Part shown: in pieces, positions 27,517-43,377 of the stretch
How positions within the stretch are numbered: the first letter of the stretch is position 1
Layout of the letters: every line of letters begins with the position of its first letter
From: Acidithiobacillus sp.
GTDB taxonomy: Bacteria > Pseudomonadota > Gammaproteobacteria > Acidithiobacillales > Acidithiobacillaceae
DNA length: 63,276 bases
Reading direction: 5' to 3'
Assembly (NCBI RefSeq): GCF_023256195.1
Contig: NZ_JAGDWX010000024.1
Coordinates: forward strand, 1 to 63,276
Notes under the pieces: model-generated
Database searches by the model: none
Seen by the model: only the letters and a program-made list of their open reading frames with translations
What the model was told of the DNA's origin: nothing
Translations under genes and position numbers: made by a program

Positions 27517-27867
27517 ATGTCGGAGAAAGTGAAACTCTATTCCGCGGCAATCCTTGCCGCCTTGGGGGTGTTCGCCTACTTCCTGATCCCGCTGCACCTG
27601 GGTACGCTATATCCCAGTCTGGCCTTGATCCTTGCCTTGGCGCTCGCGCTCCTGGTGTTTGCCACCAGTGCTGCTGCCAAGGCGCTCGTCGTGTTTTTCC
27701 GCGAAGCCTATGTGGAGCTGCTCAAGGTCGTCTGGCCGTCGCGCAAGGAGGTATTGCGCAGCACGGGCGTCATCTTGGCCTTGATCATCGTCATAGCGAT
27801 CTTTCTCTGGCTTGTGGATATAGCCTTGCTGGCCATTGTGCGCTTTGCCTTGGGGGGCGTGGGATAA
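27517..27867 (+). CDS. secE: Preprotein translocase subunit SecE
   Basis: This 116-residue protein stabilises the SecY channel in the inner membrane. It has three hydrophobic helices, and the conserved cytosolic amphipathic segment [17 protein letters not shown] precedes the last one. Three helices match the long gammaproteobacterial form. The ATG closest to the tRNA-Trp gene gives a normal N-terminus (MSEKVKLYS). The stop overlaps the nusG start (TAATG). Confidence 0.95.
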   Translation: MSEKVKLYSAAILAALGVFAYFLIPLHLGTLYPSLALILALALALLVFATSAAAKALVVFFREAYVELLKVVWPSRKEVLRSTGVILALIIVIAIFLWLVDIALLAIVRFALGGVG

Positions 27868-28400
27868 TGACGATGCGATGGTACGTGGTACACGCCTTTT
27901 CGAGCTTTGAGAAAAAGGTGCAGGCAGAAATCCGCGAACGTGCGAAGCGGGAAGGATTGGAGGATCAGTTCGGCGAGATCCTCGTCCCCGTCGAAGAGGT
28001 CGTGGAGATGCGCAACGGTCAGAAGACCAGTTCCCAGCGCATGTTCTATCCGGGCTACGTGCTCGTGCAGATGGAGATGAACGATCAGACCTGGCACCTG
28101 GTCAAACACACGCCGCGGGTGACGGGTTTCGTCGGCGGTTCCGTGGGCAAGCCGCACCCCTTGAGTGAAGCCGAGGCCAACGCCATCCTCGATCGTATCA
28201 AGGAGGGGGTCGAGAAGCCGCGTCCGAAGTTCAGCTTCGATCCTGGCGAGCAGGTCCGGGTCATCGATGGGCCCTTCAAGGACTTCAGCGGGGTTGTGGA
28301 AGAGGTCAACTTCGAGAAGAGCAAGCTGCGCGTCTCGGTCACTATTTTTGGACGTTCCACCCCGGTGGAGCTGGATTTTGGTCAGGTAGAAAAAATCTGA
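27867..28400 (+). CDS. nusG: Transcription termination/antitermination factor NusG
   Basis: This 177-residue RNA polymerase-associated factor links transcription with Rho and with the ribosome through S10. The NGN domain begins [15 protein letters not shown] and contains [12 protein letters not shown], and the C-terminal KOW domain has [21 protein letters not shown]. It is coupled to secE and followed by rplK, the usual order. Confidence 0.97.
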   Translation: MTMRWYVVHAFSSFEKKVQAEIRERAKREGLEDQFGEILVPVEEVVEMRNGQKTSSQRMFYPGYVLVQMEMNDQTWHLVKHTPRVTGFVGGSVGKPHPLSEAEANAILDRIKEGVEKPRPKFSFDPGEQVRVIDGPFKDFSGVVEEVNFEKSKLRVSVTIFGRSTPVELDFGQVEKI

Positions 28401-28452
28401 CCATCTGCGACGAGGGAGCCTTTTCCGGCGTTTGCACCTCATGGAGAGTTGA

Positions 28453-28881
28453 ATGGCAAAGAAAATCACGGGTTACATCAAACTGCAGGTGAAGGCTACC
28501 CAAGCCAATCCCAGCCCACCCATCGGCCCCGCTCTGGGTCAGCGCGGTCTGAACATCATGGAATTCTGCAAGGCCTTCAATGCCCAGACCCAGGGTATCG
28601 AGCCGGGTCTGCCGCTACCGGTCATCATCACCGTGTTCGCCGACAAGAGTTTCACCTTCGAGGTGAAGACGCCACCGGCGCCGGTGCTGTTGATGAAAGC
28701 AGCGGGTCTGACCAAGGGCAGCGGACGGCCCAACACCAACAAGGTGGGCCAGGTGACCGAGGCGCAGATCGAGGAGATCGCCAAGACCAAGATGCCGGAC
28801 CTCAATACTCAGGATCTGGAGTCTGCCAAGCGCAGTATTCGTGGCACCGCCCGCAGTATGGGCATCACGGTGGAGGGCTAG
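28453..28881 (+). CDS. rplK: 50S ribosomal protein L11
   Basis: This 142-residue protein forms the GTPase-associated centre with 23S rRNA. The N-terminal region [21 protein letters not shown] and the C-terminal RGTARSMGI are family signatures, seen here in parts. A GGAGAG site lies seven bases upstream. In E. coli L1 represses the rplK-rplA mRNA; I see no clear operator structure in the short leader. Confidence 0.98.
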   Translation: MAKKITGYIKLQVKATQANPSPPIGPALGQRGLNIMEFCKAFNAQTQGIEPGLPLPVIITVFADKSFTFEVKTPPAPVLLMKAAGLTKGSGRPNTNKVGQVTEAQIEEIAKTKMPDLNTQDLESAKRSIRGTARSMGITVEG

Positions 28882-28884
28882 CTC

Positions 28885-29574
28885 ATGGCCAAGGTTTCCA
28901 AGAGAGAGGCTGCCTTGCGGCAGCTGGTGGATCGCAGCAAGCGTTATGCCGTCGACGAGGCGCTGGCGCTGGTGAAGCAGGGCGCGACGGCAAAGTTCGA
29001 CGAGTCCGTGGACGTGGCGGTGGGTCTCGGTATCGATCCCCGCAAGTCCGATCAGGTAGTGCGTGGTGCCGTGGTCCTGCCCAAAGGCACCGGCAAGACC
29101 ATGCGCGTAGCGGTCTTCGCTACAGGCGACAAGGCCAATGAGGCGCGCGAGGCCGGTGCGGATCTCGTCGGCATGGAGGATCTGGCAGAACAGGTCAAGG
29201 CCGGTCAGATGGATTTCGATGTGGTTATTGCCACTCCCGACGCCATGCGTGTGGTGGGTGCGCTGGGGCCGGTGCTGGGCCCGCGCGGCCTGATGCCCAA
29301 CCCCAAGGTGGGGACGGTAACCGCAGACGTGCGCACGGCCGTGCAGAACGCCAAGGGCGGCCAGGTGCGCTACCGTGCCGACAAGGGTGGTATCGTCCAC
29401 AGCAGTATCGGCAAGGCGTCCTTCAGTGTCGACGATCTGCGCGAGAATCTGCTGGCACTCATGGATAGCTTGAAGAAAGCCAAGCCGGCCACCAGCAAGG
29501 GCATCTACATTCGCAAGATCAGTGTTTCGCCCACCATGGGCCCGGGCGTGCCCGTGGACCCGTCTGGGCTCTAA
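28885..29574 (+). CDS. rplA: 50S ribosomal protein L1
   Basis: This 229-residue protein forms the mobile L1 stalk at the E site and is usually a translational repressor of its own operon. The signature [18 protein letters not shown] is present, as is the [10 protein letters not shown] segment. It lies three bases after rplK. A leader for the next transcription or translation unit follows. Confidence 0.98.
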   Translation: MAKVSKREAALRQLVDRSKRYAVDEALALVKQGATAKFDESVDVAVGLGIDPRKSDQVVRGAVVLPKGTGKTMRVAVFATGDKANEAREAGADLVGMEDLAEQVKAGQMDFDVVIATPDAMRVVGALGPVLGPRGLMPNPKVGTVTADVRTAVQNAKGGQVRYRADKGGIVHSSIGKASFSVDDLRENLLALMDSLKKAKPATSKGIYIRKISVSPTMGPGVPVDPSGL

Positions 29575-29575
29575 G

Positions 29576-29718
29576 GTTTCGTCCTCGGTGACGAAAGGTC
29601 GGCGCAAGCCGGCGTTCAAAGACCGCAGGGGGCTTCGGCCTTAAACATCCCGCCCTGCGTAGGCGACGGCGCGCCAAGAATTTTTGGCCGCCTCTGTCCA
29701 ACTGGAGGTAGCAGTCCA
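29576..29718 (+). promoter_or_regulatory. Ribosomal protein L10 leader region
   Basis: The 143 bases between rplA and rplJ contain paired G/C-rich segments and the phrase CCCTGCGTAGGCGACGG, close to the conserved L10 leader motif. In other bacteria this RNA binds L10-L12 to repress rplJ translation. The L10 start follows an ACTGGAGG site. Confidence 0.65.
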
Positions 29719-30240
29719 ATGAGTCTCAAGCTCGCAGAAAAGGAACAGGTAGTCGCTGCACTGCAAGCGAAGCTCGAGGGTGTGCAAGCTACCGTGGTAG
29801 CGGAGTATCGGGGCTTGACGGTAGCGCAGATGACGGAGTTGCGCGCTGCCGGACGCAAGCAGGGTGTATGGATTCAGGTGGTGAAGAACTCACTCCTGCG
29901 TCGCGCCCTGAAAGACAGCCCTTTCCTGGTGATGGATCCCCTGCTCAAGGGCCCGCTGGTCTTTGCGGCCAGTGCGGATCCCGTGGCCATGGCCAAGCTC
30001 TTCACGGACTTTGCCAAGCGTTACGATAAGCTGGTCATCACCGGCGGTGCTCTGGGGTCTCAGCTCATGGATCCGCAATCCCTGGCGCAGCTCAGCAAGA
30101 TGCCCTCGCGCGAGGAGTTGCTGGCCAAGCTCATGGGTACCATGCAGGCCCCCATCTCTACCTTCGTGCGCACACTCAACGAGGTTCCCGGACGCTTCGT
30201 CCGCACCCTCGCCGCAGTGCGCGACCAGAAAGCAGCGTAA
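29719..30240 (+). CDS. rplJ: 50S ribosomal protein L10
   Basis: This 173-residue protein anchors L7/L12 dimers to the ribosome stalk. The N-terminal [13 protein letters not shown] and [10 protein letters not shown] segments are characteristic, and the C-terminal helix ([13 protein letters not shown]) provides the L12-binding surface. Its upstream region carries an autoregulatory leader candidate. Confidence 0.97.
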   Translation: MSLKLAEKEQVVAALQAKLEGVQATVVAEYRGLTVAQMTELRAAGRKQGVWIQVVKNSLLRRALKDSPFLVMDPLLKGPLVFAASADPVAMAKLFTDFAKRYDKLVITGGALGSQLMDPQSLAQLSKMPSREELLAKLMGTMQAPISTFVRTLNEVPGRFVRTLAAVRDQKAA

Positions 30241-30270
30241 TTCATTCATATTTTCATAGGAGTATAGATC

Positions 30271-30663
30271 ATGGCATTGTCCAAGGCCGAAATTCTGGAT
30301 GCCATTGCTGGCATGACCGTCCTGGAGCTCTCCGAGCTGATCAAGGACATGGAGGAGAAGTTTGGTGTTTCTGCCGCGGCCGTAGCGGTGGCGGCTGGCC
30401 CCGCCGCCGGTGGCGCGGGTGGTGGTGAGGCGGCGGCTGCGGCTGAGGAGCAGACGGAGTTCGACGTCATCCTTACCGCCGCCGGTGCCAATAAGGTCAA
30501 CACCATCAAGGTGGTGCGTGCCATCACCAATCTCGGCCTGAAGGAGGCCAAGGATCTGGTGGACGGTGCACCCAAGCCGGTCAAGGAAGGTGTCTCCAAG
30601 GCCGAGGCGGAGAGCATCAAGGCGCAGCTGGTCGAAGCTGGTGCCCAGGCAGAAATCAAGTAA
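30271..30663 (+). CDS. rplL: 50S ribosomal protein L7/L12
   Basis: This 130-residue stalk protein recruits translational GTPases. The N-terminal dimerisation domain is followed by an Ala/Gly-rich hinge ([19 protein letters not shown]) and the globular domain with KINTIKVVR-like and [20 protein letters not shown] motifs. A strong ATAGGAG site precedes it, consistent with its need for several copies per ribosome. Confidence 0.98.
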   Translation: MALSKAEILDAIAGMTVLELSELIKDMEEKFGVSAAAVAVAAGPAAGGAGGGEAAAAAEEQTEFDVILTAAGANKVNTIKVVRAITNLGLKEAKDLVDGAPKPVKEGVSKAEAESIKAQLVEAGAQAEIK

Positions 30664-30684
30664 AAGCAGTATCTTGGCTTTACC

Positions 30685-30711
30685 GGCTGGCGACGCTGGA
30701 CGTTGCCAGCC
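30685..30711 (+). terminator. Attenuator-like hairpin between rplL and rpoB
   Basis: GGCTGGC (30685-30691) pairs with GCCAGCC (30705-30711), with an inner ACG/CGT pairing. There is no long T run, so partial termination or RNA processing is more likely than full stop. E. coli has an attenuator at the same place. Confidence 0.5.
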
Positions 30712-30778
30712 CCTTATTATTGGCGGTAGTCACCGCTTTTGTCGGATCTCTTCTTAGCGAGCGTCGCGCGGAGCACTC

Positions 30779-33700
30779 ATGGCCTATTCTTTTACTGAAA
30801 AGAAACGGATTCGTAAAGACTTTGGCAAGAGCCAGAGCATCCTGCAGGTGCCCTATCTGTTGGCCACCCAAATGGATTCGTACCGGGATTTTCTGCAAGC
30901 CGAAGTGCCGGCCGCTGCGCGCAAGGAGGTCGGACTGCAAGAGGTGTTCCGCTCGCTCTTCCCCATGGAGAGCTACTCGGGCAATGCCAGCCTCGATTTT
31001 GTCTCGTATCGGCTGGAGAAGCCCGTCTTCGACGTGGTGGAGTGCCGCCAGCGCGGCTTGACCTACTGCGCTGGTCTGCGCGTGCGTCTGCGCCTGGCAC
31101 TCTACGAAAAGGACGACAGTACCGGTGCCAAGCGCATCAAGGATGTCAAGGAGCAGGACGTGTATATGGGGGAACTCCCCCTGATGACGGAGCACGGTTC
31201 CTTCGTCATCAACGGTACGGAGCGGGTCATCGTGTCGCAGCTACACCGCTCTCCGGGGGTGTTCTTCGATCACGATCGGGGCAAGACCCATTCCTCGGGT
31301 AAACTGCTCTTCAACGCGCGGATCATTCCTTACCGCGGTTCTTGGCTCGACTTCGAGTTCGACCCTAAGGATCACATTTACGCCCGTATCGACCGACGCC
31401 GCAAGTTGCCGGCGACGACCTTGCTGCGCGCCCTGGGTTACAGCACCGAAGACATCCTGGCCATGTTCTTCGAGACGGATACCTTCCGTATCGATGGTAA
31501 GCGTATCTTTTACCATCTGATTCCGCAGCGTCTACAGGGTGAGACGGCGGTATTCGATATCGTGCACCCCAAGACCGGTGAGGTGGTCGTGGCGGCGGGC
31601 AAGCGCGTGACGGCGCGTCACGTACGCCAGCTCAGCGACCTGGGCGGAGAGCAGGAAGTGGAAGTACCGGAGGCCTTTCTCCTCGGTAAGGTGCTCGCTC
31701 AGGATCTGGTGGATGAGAGCACTGGCGAGCTTATCGTGGCGGCCAACGAGCCTCTCGACGCGGAGACCCTCGAGCGTCTCTACGCCCTTCCGTCCCGCAG
31801 TCTGCGCACGCTCTACACCAACGAGCTGGATCGCGGCGCCTACATCTCCGAGACCCTGCGCATCGATACGGCGCGGGACGCGCACGAGGCGCAGCTGGAG
31901 ATCTACCGCCTGATGCGTCCGGGTGAACCGCCCTCCAAGGATGCCGCCCAGAATCTTTTCCAGGGTCTCTTCTTCAGTCCGGATCGCTACGATCTGTCCG
32001 CCGTTGGTCGGATGAAATTCAATCGGCGGGTGGGGCGGGAGGAGATCACCGGCCCCGGAGTGCTCAGCAACGAGGACATCATCGATGTGCTCAAGGTGCT
32101 TGTGGCCTTGCGCAACGGCCAGGGCGACATCGACGACATCGATCACTTGGGCAATCGCCGCGTGCGCTCTGTGGGTGAGCTGATGGAAAATCAGTTCCGC
32201 CTGGGTCTGGTGCGGGTCGAACGGGCGGTGAAGGATCGCCTGGCCCTGGCCGAGAGCGAGGGGCTCACGCCCCAGGATCTCATCAACGCCAAGCCCATCG
32301 CGGCGGTGGTCAATGAGTTCTTCGGTTCCAGTCAGCTCTCGCAGTTCATGGATCAGACCAATCCCTTGTCGGAGGTCACCCACAAGCGTCGTGTGTCGGC
32401 CCTGGGGCCGGGCGGACTGACTCGCGAGCGGGCGGGATTCGAGGTGCGCGACGTGCACCCCACCCATTACGGGCGCATCTGCCCCATCGAGACGCCGGAA
32501 GGGCCGAACATCGGTCTCATCAACAGCCTTTCCTGCTACGCCCGCACCAACGCCTACGGTTTTCTGGAGACCCCCTATCGGCGGGTGATCGAGGGCAAAG
32601 CGACGGATGAGGTGATCTATCTCTCGGCTATCGACGAGGGCAACTACGTCATCGCCCAGGCCAACAGCACCTTGGACGAGGACAATCGTCTCGTGGATGA
32701 ACTGGTGTCCTGCCGGCACCGCAACGAGACCATTCTGGCCACTCCGGATCAGGTGCAGTTCATGGATATCTCGCCACGGCAGATCGTGTCGGTGGCGGCC
32801 AGCCTGATCCCCTTCCTGGAACACGATGATGCCAACCGCGCCCTCATGGGCTCCAACATGCAGCGCCAAGCCGTACCGACGGTGCGCTCCCAGGCGCCGC
32901 TGGTGGGCACGGGGATGGAACGGGTGGTGGCCATCGATTCCGGTGCTGCCATCAAGGCCGAGCGTGGCGGGGTGGTGGACAGTGTGGACGGAGCTCGCAT
33001 CGTGGTACGGGTCAATGACGAAGAAACCCTTCCCGGAGAGCCCGGCGTCGATATCTACAATCTGGTGAAGTACGCCCGTTCCAACCAGAACACCACCCTC
33101 AATCAGCGTCCCATCGTCAAGGTGGGAGACGTGGTGGCGCGCGGCGATGTGCTCGCCGACGGCCCCAGCACCGAAATGGGCGAGCTGGCCCTGGGGCAAA
33201 ACATCCTGGTGGCCTTCATGCCTTGGAACGGCTACAACTTTGAGGACTCCATCCTCATCTCCGAGCGGGTGGCTGCGGAAGACCGCTACACCACCATCCA
33301 CATCGAGGAATTCTCGGTCTTTGCCCGCGATACCAAACTGGGGCCGGAAGAGATCACCCGCGACATTCCCAACGTGGCCGAGGGGGCGCTGCGCCACCTG
33401 GATGAGTCCGGCATCGTTGTCATCGGCGCCGAGCTGGCGCCGGGCGACATCCTGGTGGGCAAGGTCACGCCCAAGGGTGAGACGCAGTTGACCCCTGAAG
33501 AGAAGCTGCTGCGCGCCATCTTCGGCGAGAAGGCCTCGGACGTGAAGGACAACTCCATGCGCATGCCGGCAGGCATGTACGGGACCGTCATCGACGTCCA
33601 GGTGTTCACCCGCGACGGTATTGAAAAGGACGCCCGGGCCAAGGCCATCGAAGAAGAGCAGCTGCGCAAGATCCGCAAGGACGTCAACGACGAGTATCGG

Positions 33701-34867
33701 ATCTTCGAGCAGGATAGCTTCCAGCGTATTGAGCGTCTGCTGCTGAACAAGGTGGCGGAGGGTGGTCCCCAGGGGCTGGCGGCGGGTGCCAAGATCACCA
33801 AGGCCTACCTCAAGGAGCTACCGCGCAGTCAGTGGTTCGACATCCGCCTGCGCAGCGAAGAGAGTAACGCAGCGCTGGAGCAGATCCGGGCGCAGTTGGA
33901 ACAGCAGCGTGAGCGTCTGGACGCGGTCCTGGAAGAAAAGCGGCGCAAGCTGACACAGGGCGACGACCTGAGCCCCGGCGTGCTGAAAATGGTCAAAGTC
34001 CACGTGGCGGTGAAGCGGCAGTTGCAGCCCGGCGACAAGATGGCAGGTCGCCACGGTAACAAGGGTGTGGTGTCCAAGATCGTGCCGGTGGAAGACATGC
34101 CCTATCTGGCCGACGGTACCCCGGTGGATATCGTCCTCAACCCCCTGGGCGTGCCTTCGCGCATGAACGTCGGGCAGATTCTGGAGACGCACCTGGGCTG
34201 GGCCGCCAAGGGGCTGGGCCGGCGTATCGAGGAGATGTTGGAGAACCAGCGCCAGGTGACGGAGATCCGCGCCTTCCTGAAGGAGATCTACAACCGTTCC
34301 GGCAAGAAGGAAGATCTGGATCTGCTCAGCGATGAGGACATTCTGGATCTCGCCCAAAATCTCCGCCGCGGTGTGCCCATGGCAACCCCGGTCTTTGACG
34401 GAGCCTCCGAAGAGGAGATCCGCGACATGCTGGAGCTCGCCGGGCTGCCGCGCAGCGGTCAGGTCACCCTCTACGACGGACGCAGCGGCGAGGCCTTCGA
34501 TCGACCCGTCACCGTCGGCTACATGTACATGCTGAAGCTCCACCATCTGGTGGACGACAAGATGCACGCACGCTCCACCGGCCCCTACAGCCTGGTCACC
34601 CAGCAGCCTTTGGGCGGCAAGGCGCAGTTCGGTGGTCAGCGCTTCGGCGAGATGGAAGTCTGGGCATTGGAGGCCTACGGTGCGGCCTACACCTTGCAGG
34701 AAATGCTCACGGTCAAGTCCGATGACGTTTCTGGGCGCAGCAAGATGTACGAGTCCATCGTCAAGGGCGACTTCCGCATGGATGCCGGCATGCCCGAGTC
34801 CTTCAATGTACTCCTGAAGGAATTGCGGTCGCTCGCCATCGACATCGAACTGGAACAGTCCAACTAA
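30779..34867 (+). CDS. rpoB: RNA polymerase beta subunit
   Basis: This 1362-residue subunit forms half of the polymerase active cleft and the rifampicin pocket. Conserved stretches include [17 protein letters not shown] and [13 protein letters not shown] of the rifampicin region, [16 protein letters not shown], and the C-terminal [21 protein letters not shown] pattern (seen in parts). The length fits proteobacterial beta. The gap to rplL carries an attenuator-like hairpin. Confidence 0.98.
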   Translation: MAYSFTEKKRIRKDFGKSQSILQVPYLLATQMDSYRDFLQAEVPAAARKEVGLQEVFRSLFPMESYSGNASLDFVSYRLEKPVFDVVECRQRGLTYCAGLRVRLRLALYEKDDSTGAKRIKDVKEQDVYMGELPLMTEHGSFVINGTERVIVSQLHRSPGVFFDHDRGKTHSSGKLLFNARIIPYRGSWLDFEFDPKDHIYARIDRRRKLPATTLLRALGYSTEDILAMFFETDTFRIDGKRIFYHLIPQRLQGETAVFDIVHPKTGEVVVAAGKRVTARHVRQLSDLGGEQEVEVPEAFLLGKVLAQDLVDESTGELIVAANEPLDAETLERLYALPSRSLRTLYTNELDRGAYISETLRIDTARDAHEAQLEIYRLMRPGEPPSKDAAQNLFQGLFFSPDRYDLSAVGRMKFNRRVGREEITGPGVLSNEDIIDVLKVLVALRNGQGDIDDIDHLGNRRVRSVGELMENQFRLGLVRVERAVKDRLALAESEGLTPQDLINAKPIAAVVNEFFGSSQLSQFMDQTNPLSEVTHKRRVSALGPGGLTRERAGFEVRDVHPTHYGRICPIETPEGPNIGLINSLSCYARTNAYGFLETPYRRVIEGKATDEVIYLSAIDEGNYVIAQANSTLDEDNRLVDELVSCRHRNETILATPDQVQFMDISPRQIVSVAASLIPFLEHDDANRALMGSNMQRQAVPTVRSQAPLVGTGMERVVAIDSGAAIKAERGGVVDSVDGARIVVRVNDEETLPGEPGVDIYNLVKYARSNQNTTLNQRPIVKVGDVVARGDVLADGPSTEMGELALGQNILVAFMPWNGYNFEDSILISERVAAEDRYTTIHIEEFSVFARDTKLGPEEITRDIPNVAEGALRHLDESGIVVIGAELAPGDILVGKVTPKGETQLTPEEKLLRAIFGEKASDVKDNSMRMPAGMYGTVIDVQVFTRDGIEKDARAKAIEEEQLRKIRKDVNDEYRIFEQDSFQRIERLLLNKVAEGGPQGLAAGAKITKAYLKELPRSQWFDIRLRSEESNAALEQIRAQLEQQRERLDAVLEEKRRKLTQGDDLSPGVLKMVKVHVAVKRQLQPGDKMAGRHGNKGVVSKIVPVEDMPYLADGTPVDIVLNPLGVPSRMNVGQILETHLGWAAKGLGRRIEEMLENQRQVTEIRAFLKEIYNRSGKKEDLDLLSDEDILDLAQNLRRGVPMATPVFDGASEEEIRDMLELAGLPRSGQVTLYDGRSGEAFDRPVTVGYMYMLKLHHLVDDKMHARSTGPYSLVTQQPLGGKAQFGGQRFGEMEVWALEAYGAAYTLQEMLTVKSDDVSGRSKMYESIVKGDFRMDAGMPESFNVLLKELRSLAIDIELEQSN

Positions 34868-34896
34868 AGGTCCACAGGCGGACAAGGAAGGGTGCC

Positions 34897-39045
<4,149 letters not shown>

Positions 39046-39068
39046 CTCGTTTTTCGCCAAGACTTTTC

Positions 39069-39097
39069 TTGACACCCTGGGCGCGCATCACTAAAAT
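39069..39097 (+). promoter_or_regulatory. Strong sigma70-type promoter for the rpsL operon
   Basis: TTGACA (39069-39074) and TAAAAT (39092-39097) are 17 bases apart. It probably drives rpsL, rpsG, fusA, tuf and, by read-through, the S10, spc and alpha genes, since no comparable promoter was noticed further down. Confidence 0.85.
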
Positions 39098-39103
39098 GCG
39101 CGC
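39081..39103. repeat. Perfect 8-base inverted repeat over the rpsL -10 box
   Basis: GCGCGCAT (39081-39088) and ATGCGCGC (39096-39103) flank seven bases and enclose most of the -10 element. It could be a protein-binding site or the read-through hairpin of the rpoC transcript. Confidence 0.6.
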
Positions 39104-39110
39104 TCTCGCT

Positions 39111-39130
39111 AGCGGCGCATTCCGGCCGCT
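39111..39130 (+). promoter_or_regulatory. Short hairpin in the rpsL leader
   Basis: AGCGGC (39111-39116) pairs with GCCGCT (39125-39130), followed by TTTCT. It lies between the promoter and the rpsL ribosome binding site and might be a weak attenuator. Confidence 0.35.
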
Positions 39131-39151
39131 TTCTGACTTTGGAGATGGTAG

Positions 39152-39523
39152 ATGCCCACACTGAATCAATTGGTGCGCAAACCGCGCAAGGCGCCGACGG
39201 CCAAGAGCAAGGTGCCCGCCCTGGAAGCAAATCCCCAGAAGCGCGGCGTCTGTACCCGTGTCTACACCACCACCCCGAAAAAGCCCAACTCGGCTCTGCG
39301 TAAGGTGGCGCGTGTGCGTCTCACCAACGGCTTCGAAGTCAGCAGCTACATTCCGGGTGAGGGACACAATCTGCAGGAGCACTCTGTGGTCCTTATTCGT
39401 GGCGGCCGTGTCAAGGACCTCCCCGGCGTGCGCTACCACATCGTCCGCGGCACCCTGGATACCGCGGGCGTCAAGAATCGTAAACAGGCCCGTTCCAAGT
39501 ACGGTGCCAAGAGGCCCAAGTAA
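39152..39523 (+). CDS. rpsL: 30S ribosomal protein S12
   Basis: This 123-residue protein monitors codon-anticodon pairing. The [16 protein letters not shown] motif is intact, with Lys43 and Lys88 of the streptomycin-sensitive type, and Asp89, the methylthiolation site in other bacteria, is present. It heads the str operon (rpsL-rpsG-fusA-tuf). A TTTGGAG site precedes the ATG. Confidence 0.98.
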   Translation: MPTLNQLVRKPRKAPTAKSKVPALEANPQKRGVCTRVYTTTPKKPNSALRKVARVRLTNGFEVSSYIPGEGHNLQEHSVVLIRGGRVKDLPGVRYHIVRGTLDTAGVKNRKQARSKYGAKRPK

Positions 39524-39565
39524 AGGCCGGTCGTAGCCTATCCGCATCGAGGAGTTTCGAGAGTC

Positions 39566-40036
39566 ATGCCAAGACGTCGTGAAGTGCCCAAGCGTACGGT
39601 CCTGCCGGATCCAAAGTACAAGGAAGAGCTGATCGCCAAGTTCGCCAACGTGATGATGCGCGATGGCAAGAAGAGTACCGCAGAGAAGATCGTCTACGGC
39701 GCTCTTGAAATCGTTGGTGAGAAAGCCAAGACGGATCCCATGGAGGTCTTTCGCAAGGCCATAGACAACGTCCGTCCGGTTGTGGAGGTCAAGAGCCGTC
39801 GTGTCGGTGGCGCCACCTACCAGGTACCGGTGGAGGTGCGCTCCGATCGCCGCATGGCTCTTGCGATGCGTTGGCTGCGCGATTCGGCGCGCAAGCGCAA
39901 TGAAAAATCCATGGGCAATCGTTTGGCGGCAGAGATTCTCGAGGCGGCCGAAAATCGTGGCAACGCCGTGCGCAAGCGCGAAGAGACGCACCGAATGGCC
40001 GAAGCGAACAAGGCCTTCGCCCACTTCCGCTGGTAA
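39566..40036 (+). CDS. rpsG: 30S ribosomal protein S7
   Basis: This 156-residue protein organises the 30S head and lines the E site. The N-terminal [15 protein letters not shown] and [15 protein letters not shown] motifs are characteristic. It is preceded by a GAGGAG site. In E. coli S7 represses str-operon translation; I cannot identify the equivalent RNA fold in this short rpsL-rpsG gap. Confidence 0.98.
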   Translation: MPRRREVPKRTVLPDPKYKEELIAKFANVMMRDGKKSTAEKIVYGALEIVGEKAKTDPMEVFRKAIDNVRPVVEVKSRRVGGATYQVPVEVRSDRRMALAMRWLRDSARKRNEKSMGNRLAAEILEAAENRGNAVRKREETHRMAEANKAFAHFRW

Positions 40037-40068
40037 CTCCCACCGTTTTCAACGACAAGGACCGAACC

Positions 40069-42168
40069 GTGGCGCGCACAACCCCCATCGACCGCTATCG
40101 CAACATCGGCATCATGGCTCACATCGATGCCGGCAAGACGACTACCACCGAGCGTATCCTCTTCTACACCGGGGTCTCGCACAAGCTGGGTGAGGTGCAC
40201 GAGGGCACCGCGACCATGGACTGGATGGCCCAGGAGCAGGAGCGCGGCATCACCATCACTTCCGCGGCAACCACCTGCTTCTGGAAAGGGATGGACGGCT
40301 CTCGCCCCGAGCACCGCATCAATATCATCGACACGCCCGGACACGTGGACTTCACCATCGAGGTGGAGCGTTCTCTGCGCGTGCTGGACGGTGCGATGGC
40401 GGTATTCTGCGCCGTCGGCGGCGTGCAACCGCAGTCGGAGACGGTGTGGCGGCAGGCGAACAAGTACGGCGTACCCCGTATTGCCTTCGTCAACAAGATG
40501 GATCGTCAGGGTGCCAACTTCCAGCGTGTGGTGGAACAGATCCGCACGCGTCTTCGTGGCAATGCTCTGCCGATCCAGCTACCCATCGGTGCTGAGGACA
40601 GCTTTCACGGCGTCATTGATCTCTTCAAGATGAAGGCCATCATCTGGGACGACGCCACTCAGGGGATGCGATTCAACGAGGAAGAGATCCCGGCCGAGCT
40701 CAAAGAGGCGGCGGAGGCTGCCCACCACGCCATGGTCGAGGCTATCTGCGACACCGACGAGACCCTCATGATGAAGTATCTCGAGGGTGAAGAAATCTCC
40801 CTGGATGAGCTCAAGGCCGCGCTGCGGCGTGCCACCATTGCCAGCGAGCTGGTCCCGGTACTCTGTGGTAGCGCTTTCAAGAATCGGGGCGTGCAGGCAG
40901 CCCTGGATGCGGTCCTTGACTATTTGCCCTCGCCGGTCGACATCCCTCCGGTAGTCGGTACCGACCCCAACCAGGGTGGAGAGGTGCAGCGTTCCGCGGA
41001 CGACAACGAACCCTTTTCGGCCCTGGCCTTCAAGATCATGACCGATCCCTTCGTCGGTCAGCTCACCTTCTTTCGGGTCTATTCCGGTGTGCTGCAGGCC
41101 GGATCCACGGTCCTGAATCCGGGCCGTGGTCAGCGCGAGCGCATCGGTCGCGTCCTGCAGATGCACGCCAACGAGCGGCGCGAGATCAAGGAGGTTTACG
41201 CCGGTGACATCGCCGCGGCCGTCGGTCTGAAGACCGCCTACACCGGTGACACCCTCTGCGACATGAACAAACCCATCCTGCTCGAGCAGATGGAGTTCCC
41301 GGAGCCGGTGATCCACGTCGCCGTGGAGCCTAAGACCAAGGCCGACCAAGAAAAAATGGGCATCGCCCTGGGCAAGCTCGCCCAGGAGGATCCTTCCTTT
41401 CGGGTGCGCACCGATCAAGAGTCGGGCCAGACCATCATTTCCGGGATGGGCGAGTTGCACCTGGAAATCATCGTCGATCGCATGAAGCGGGAGTTCAATG
41501 TCGAGGCCACCGTGGGTGCGCCACAGGTAGCCTACCGGGAAACCATCCGCAAAACCGTGGAGTCGGAAGGCAAGTTCGTCCGTCAGTCTGGCGGCCGCGG
41601 CCAGTACGGTCACGTGTGGTTGCGCCTGGAACCCTTGGAGCCCGGCAGCGGATTCGTCTTCGAGAACGGCATCGTCGGCGGTGTCGTACCCAAGGAGTAC
41701 ATTGGTCCGACCCAGAAAGGCGTTGAAGAGGCCCTGGAAAATGGTATAATCGCCGGCTTCCCGGTGGTTGATGTGAAGGCGACCATCTTTGACGGCTCCT
41801 ACCACGAGGTGGACTCCTCGGAAGCGGCCTTCAAGATCGCCGGCTCCATGGCTTTCAAGGCGGGTGCGGCCAAGGCCAACCCGGTGCTGCTCGAGCCCAT
41901 CTTCGCGGTCGAGGTGGTCACGCCCGAGGAGTACATGGGCGACATCATCGGCGACATCAATAGCCGTCGCGGGGTGATGCAGGCCATGGAAGACGAGGCG
42001 GGCGCCAAGGTGATCAAGGCGGAAGTGCCGTTGGCGGAGATGTTCGGGTACGCCACCACCTTGCGTTCGCTCTCCCAGGGACGCGCCACCTACACCATGC
42101 AGTTTGAGAAGTATCTGGAAGTTCCGGGCCACGTGGCCGAAGCCATCATCAAGAAAAGTCAGCGCTAG
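40069..42168 (+). CDS. fusA: Elongation factor G
   Basis: This 699-residue GTPase drives translocation. The G domain has P-loop AHIDAGKT at residues 17-24, DTPGHVDF and [10 protein letters not shown]; domain IV carries the [15 protein letters not shown] segment. It starts with GTG, giving [14 protein letters not shown], after an ACAAGGAC site. It is in the standard str-operon position, 18 bases before the second tuf gene. Confidence 0.98.
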   Translation: MARTTPIDRYRNIGIMAHIDAGKTTTTERILFYTGVSHKLGEVHEGTATMDWMAQEQERGITITSAATTCFWKGMDGSRPEHRINIIDTPGHVDFTIEVERSLRVLDGAMAVFCAVGGVQPQSETVWRQANKYGVPRIAFVNKMDRQGANFQRVVEQIRTRLRGNALPIQLPIGAEDSFHGVIDLFKMKAIIWDDATQGMRFNEEEIPAELKEAAEAAHHAMVEAICDTDETLMMKYLEGEEISLDELKAALRRATIASELVPVLCGSAFKNRGVQAALDAVLDYLPSPVDIPPVVGTDPNQGGEVQRSADDNEPFSALAFKIMTDPFVGQLTFFRVYSGVLQAGSTVLNPGRGQRERIGRVLQMHANERREIKEVYAGDIAAAVGLKTAYTGDTLCDMNKPILLEQMEFPEPVIHVAVEPKTKADQEKMGIALGKLAQEDPSFRVRTDQESGQTIISGMGELHLEIIVDRMKREFNVEATVGAPQVAYRETIRKTVESEGKFVRQSGGRGQYGHVWLRLEPLEPGSGFVFENGIVGGVVPKEYIGPTQKGVEEALENGIIAGFPVVDVKATIFDGSYHEVDSSEAAFKIAGSMAFKAGAAKANPVLLEPIFAVEVVTPEEYMGDIIGDINSRRGVMQAMEDEAGAKVIKAEVPLAEMFGYATTLRSLSQGRATYTMQFEKYLEVPGHVAEAIIKKSQR

Positions 42169-42186
42169 TCGTTAGGAGAGTGGAGA

Positions 42187-43377
42187 ATGTCCAAAGGAAA
42201 GTTTGAGCGGACGAAGCCGCATGTGAACGTGGGGACGATTGGTCATGTGGACCATGGGAAGACCACCTTGACGGCGGCGCTGACGAAGGTGTTGTCGGCG
42301 AAGTTTGGTGGGGAGGCGCGGGCCTACGACCAGATCGACAATGCGCCGGAAGAGCGGGCGCGTGGTATTACGATTGCGACGTCGCACGTGGAGTACGAGA
42401 CGGAGAACCGGCACTACGCGCACGTGGACTGTCCGGGGCATGCGGACTATGTGAAGAACATGATCACGGGTGCGGCGCAGATGGACGGTGCGATTCTGGT
42501 GGTATCGGCGGCGGATGGTCCGATGCCGCAGACGCGGGAGCACATTCTGTTGGCGCGTCAGGTGGGGGTGCCCTACATCGTGGTGTTCATGAACAAGGCG
42601 GACATGGTGGACGATGCGGAGCTCCTGGAGCTTGTCGAGATGGAGGTACGGGAGCTGTTGTCCAAGTACGATTTCCCGGGGGACGACATTCCGGTGGTGA
42701 TCGGATCGGCGCTGAAGGCTCTGGAAGGGGATCAGAGCGACATTGGTGAGCCGGCCATCATCAAGTTGGCGGCGGCCATGGACAGTTACATTCCGATGCC
42801 CGAGCGGCCCATCGACAAGACCTTCCTGATGCCCATCGAAGACGTCTTCAGTATTTCCGGGCGTGGTACGGTGGTGACCGGGCGTATCGAGCGCGGTATT
42901 GTCAAGGTGGGCGATGAGATCGAGATCGTGGGATTGCGGCCGACGAGCAAGACCACGGTGACGGGAGTGGAGATGTTCCGCAAGATTCTGGATCAGGGTC
43001 AGGCGGGGGACAACGTCGGGGTGCTGCTGCGCGGCACGAAGAAGGACGAGGTGGAGCGTGGTCAGGTGCTGGCCAAGCCTGGCAGTATCAAGCCGCACAC
43101 GCGTTTTGAGGCGGAAGTGTACGTGTTGTCCAAGGAAGAGGGGGGTCGGCACACGCCCTTTTTCAACGGATACCGGCCGCAGTTCTATTTTCGGACGACG
43201 GACGTGACGGGGGCGGTGGAGTTGCCGGAGGGTGTGGAGATGGTGATGCCGGGGGACAACATTCAGTTCAAGGTGACCCTGATTGCGCCCATCGCCATGG
43301 AAGAGGGGCTGCGCTTTGCGGTGCGTGAGGGCGGTCGGACCGTCGGCGCCGGCGTCGTGTCCAAGGTGGTGGAGTAA
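42187..43377 (+). CDS. tuf: Elongation factor Tu (second identical copy)
   Basis: This 396-residue protein is identical to the copy at 26172, and the coding DNA matches by eye over its whole length; flanking bases differ at once on both sides. This sharp boundary suggests gene conversion between the two loci. GTPase motifs are as in the first copy. It sits in the conventional str-operon position and its TAA stop overlaps the rpsJ start (TAATG). The ribosome binding site is AGGAGAG. Confidence 0.98.
   Translation: MSKGKFERTKPHVNVGTIGHVDHGKTTLTAALTKVLSAKFGGEARAYDQIDNAPEERARGITIATSHVEYETENRHYAHVDCPGHADYVKNMITGAAQMDGAILVVSAADGPMPQTREHILLARQVGVPYIVVFMNKADMVDDAELLELVEMEVRELLSKYDFPGDDIPVVIGSALKALEGDQSDIGEPAIIKLAAAMDSYIPMPERPIDKTFLMPIEDVFSISGRGTVVTGRIERGIVKVGDEIEIVGLRPTSKTTVTGVEMFRKILDQGQAGDNVGVLLRGTKKDEVERGQVLAKPGSIKPHTRFEAEVYVLSKEEGGRHTPFFNGYRPQFYFRTTDVTGAVELPEGVEMVMPGDNIQFKVTLIAPIAMEEGLRFAVREGGRTVGAGVVSKVVE

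Noticed and set aside
31532-33397. 621-codon minus-strand frame inside rpoB
   Set aside because: It is antisense to conserved rpoB sequence and His-rich. Similar shadows lie in rpoC, fusA, pgm and uvrA.
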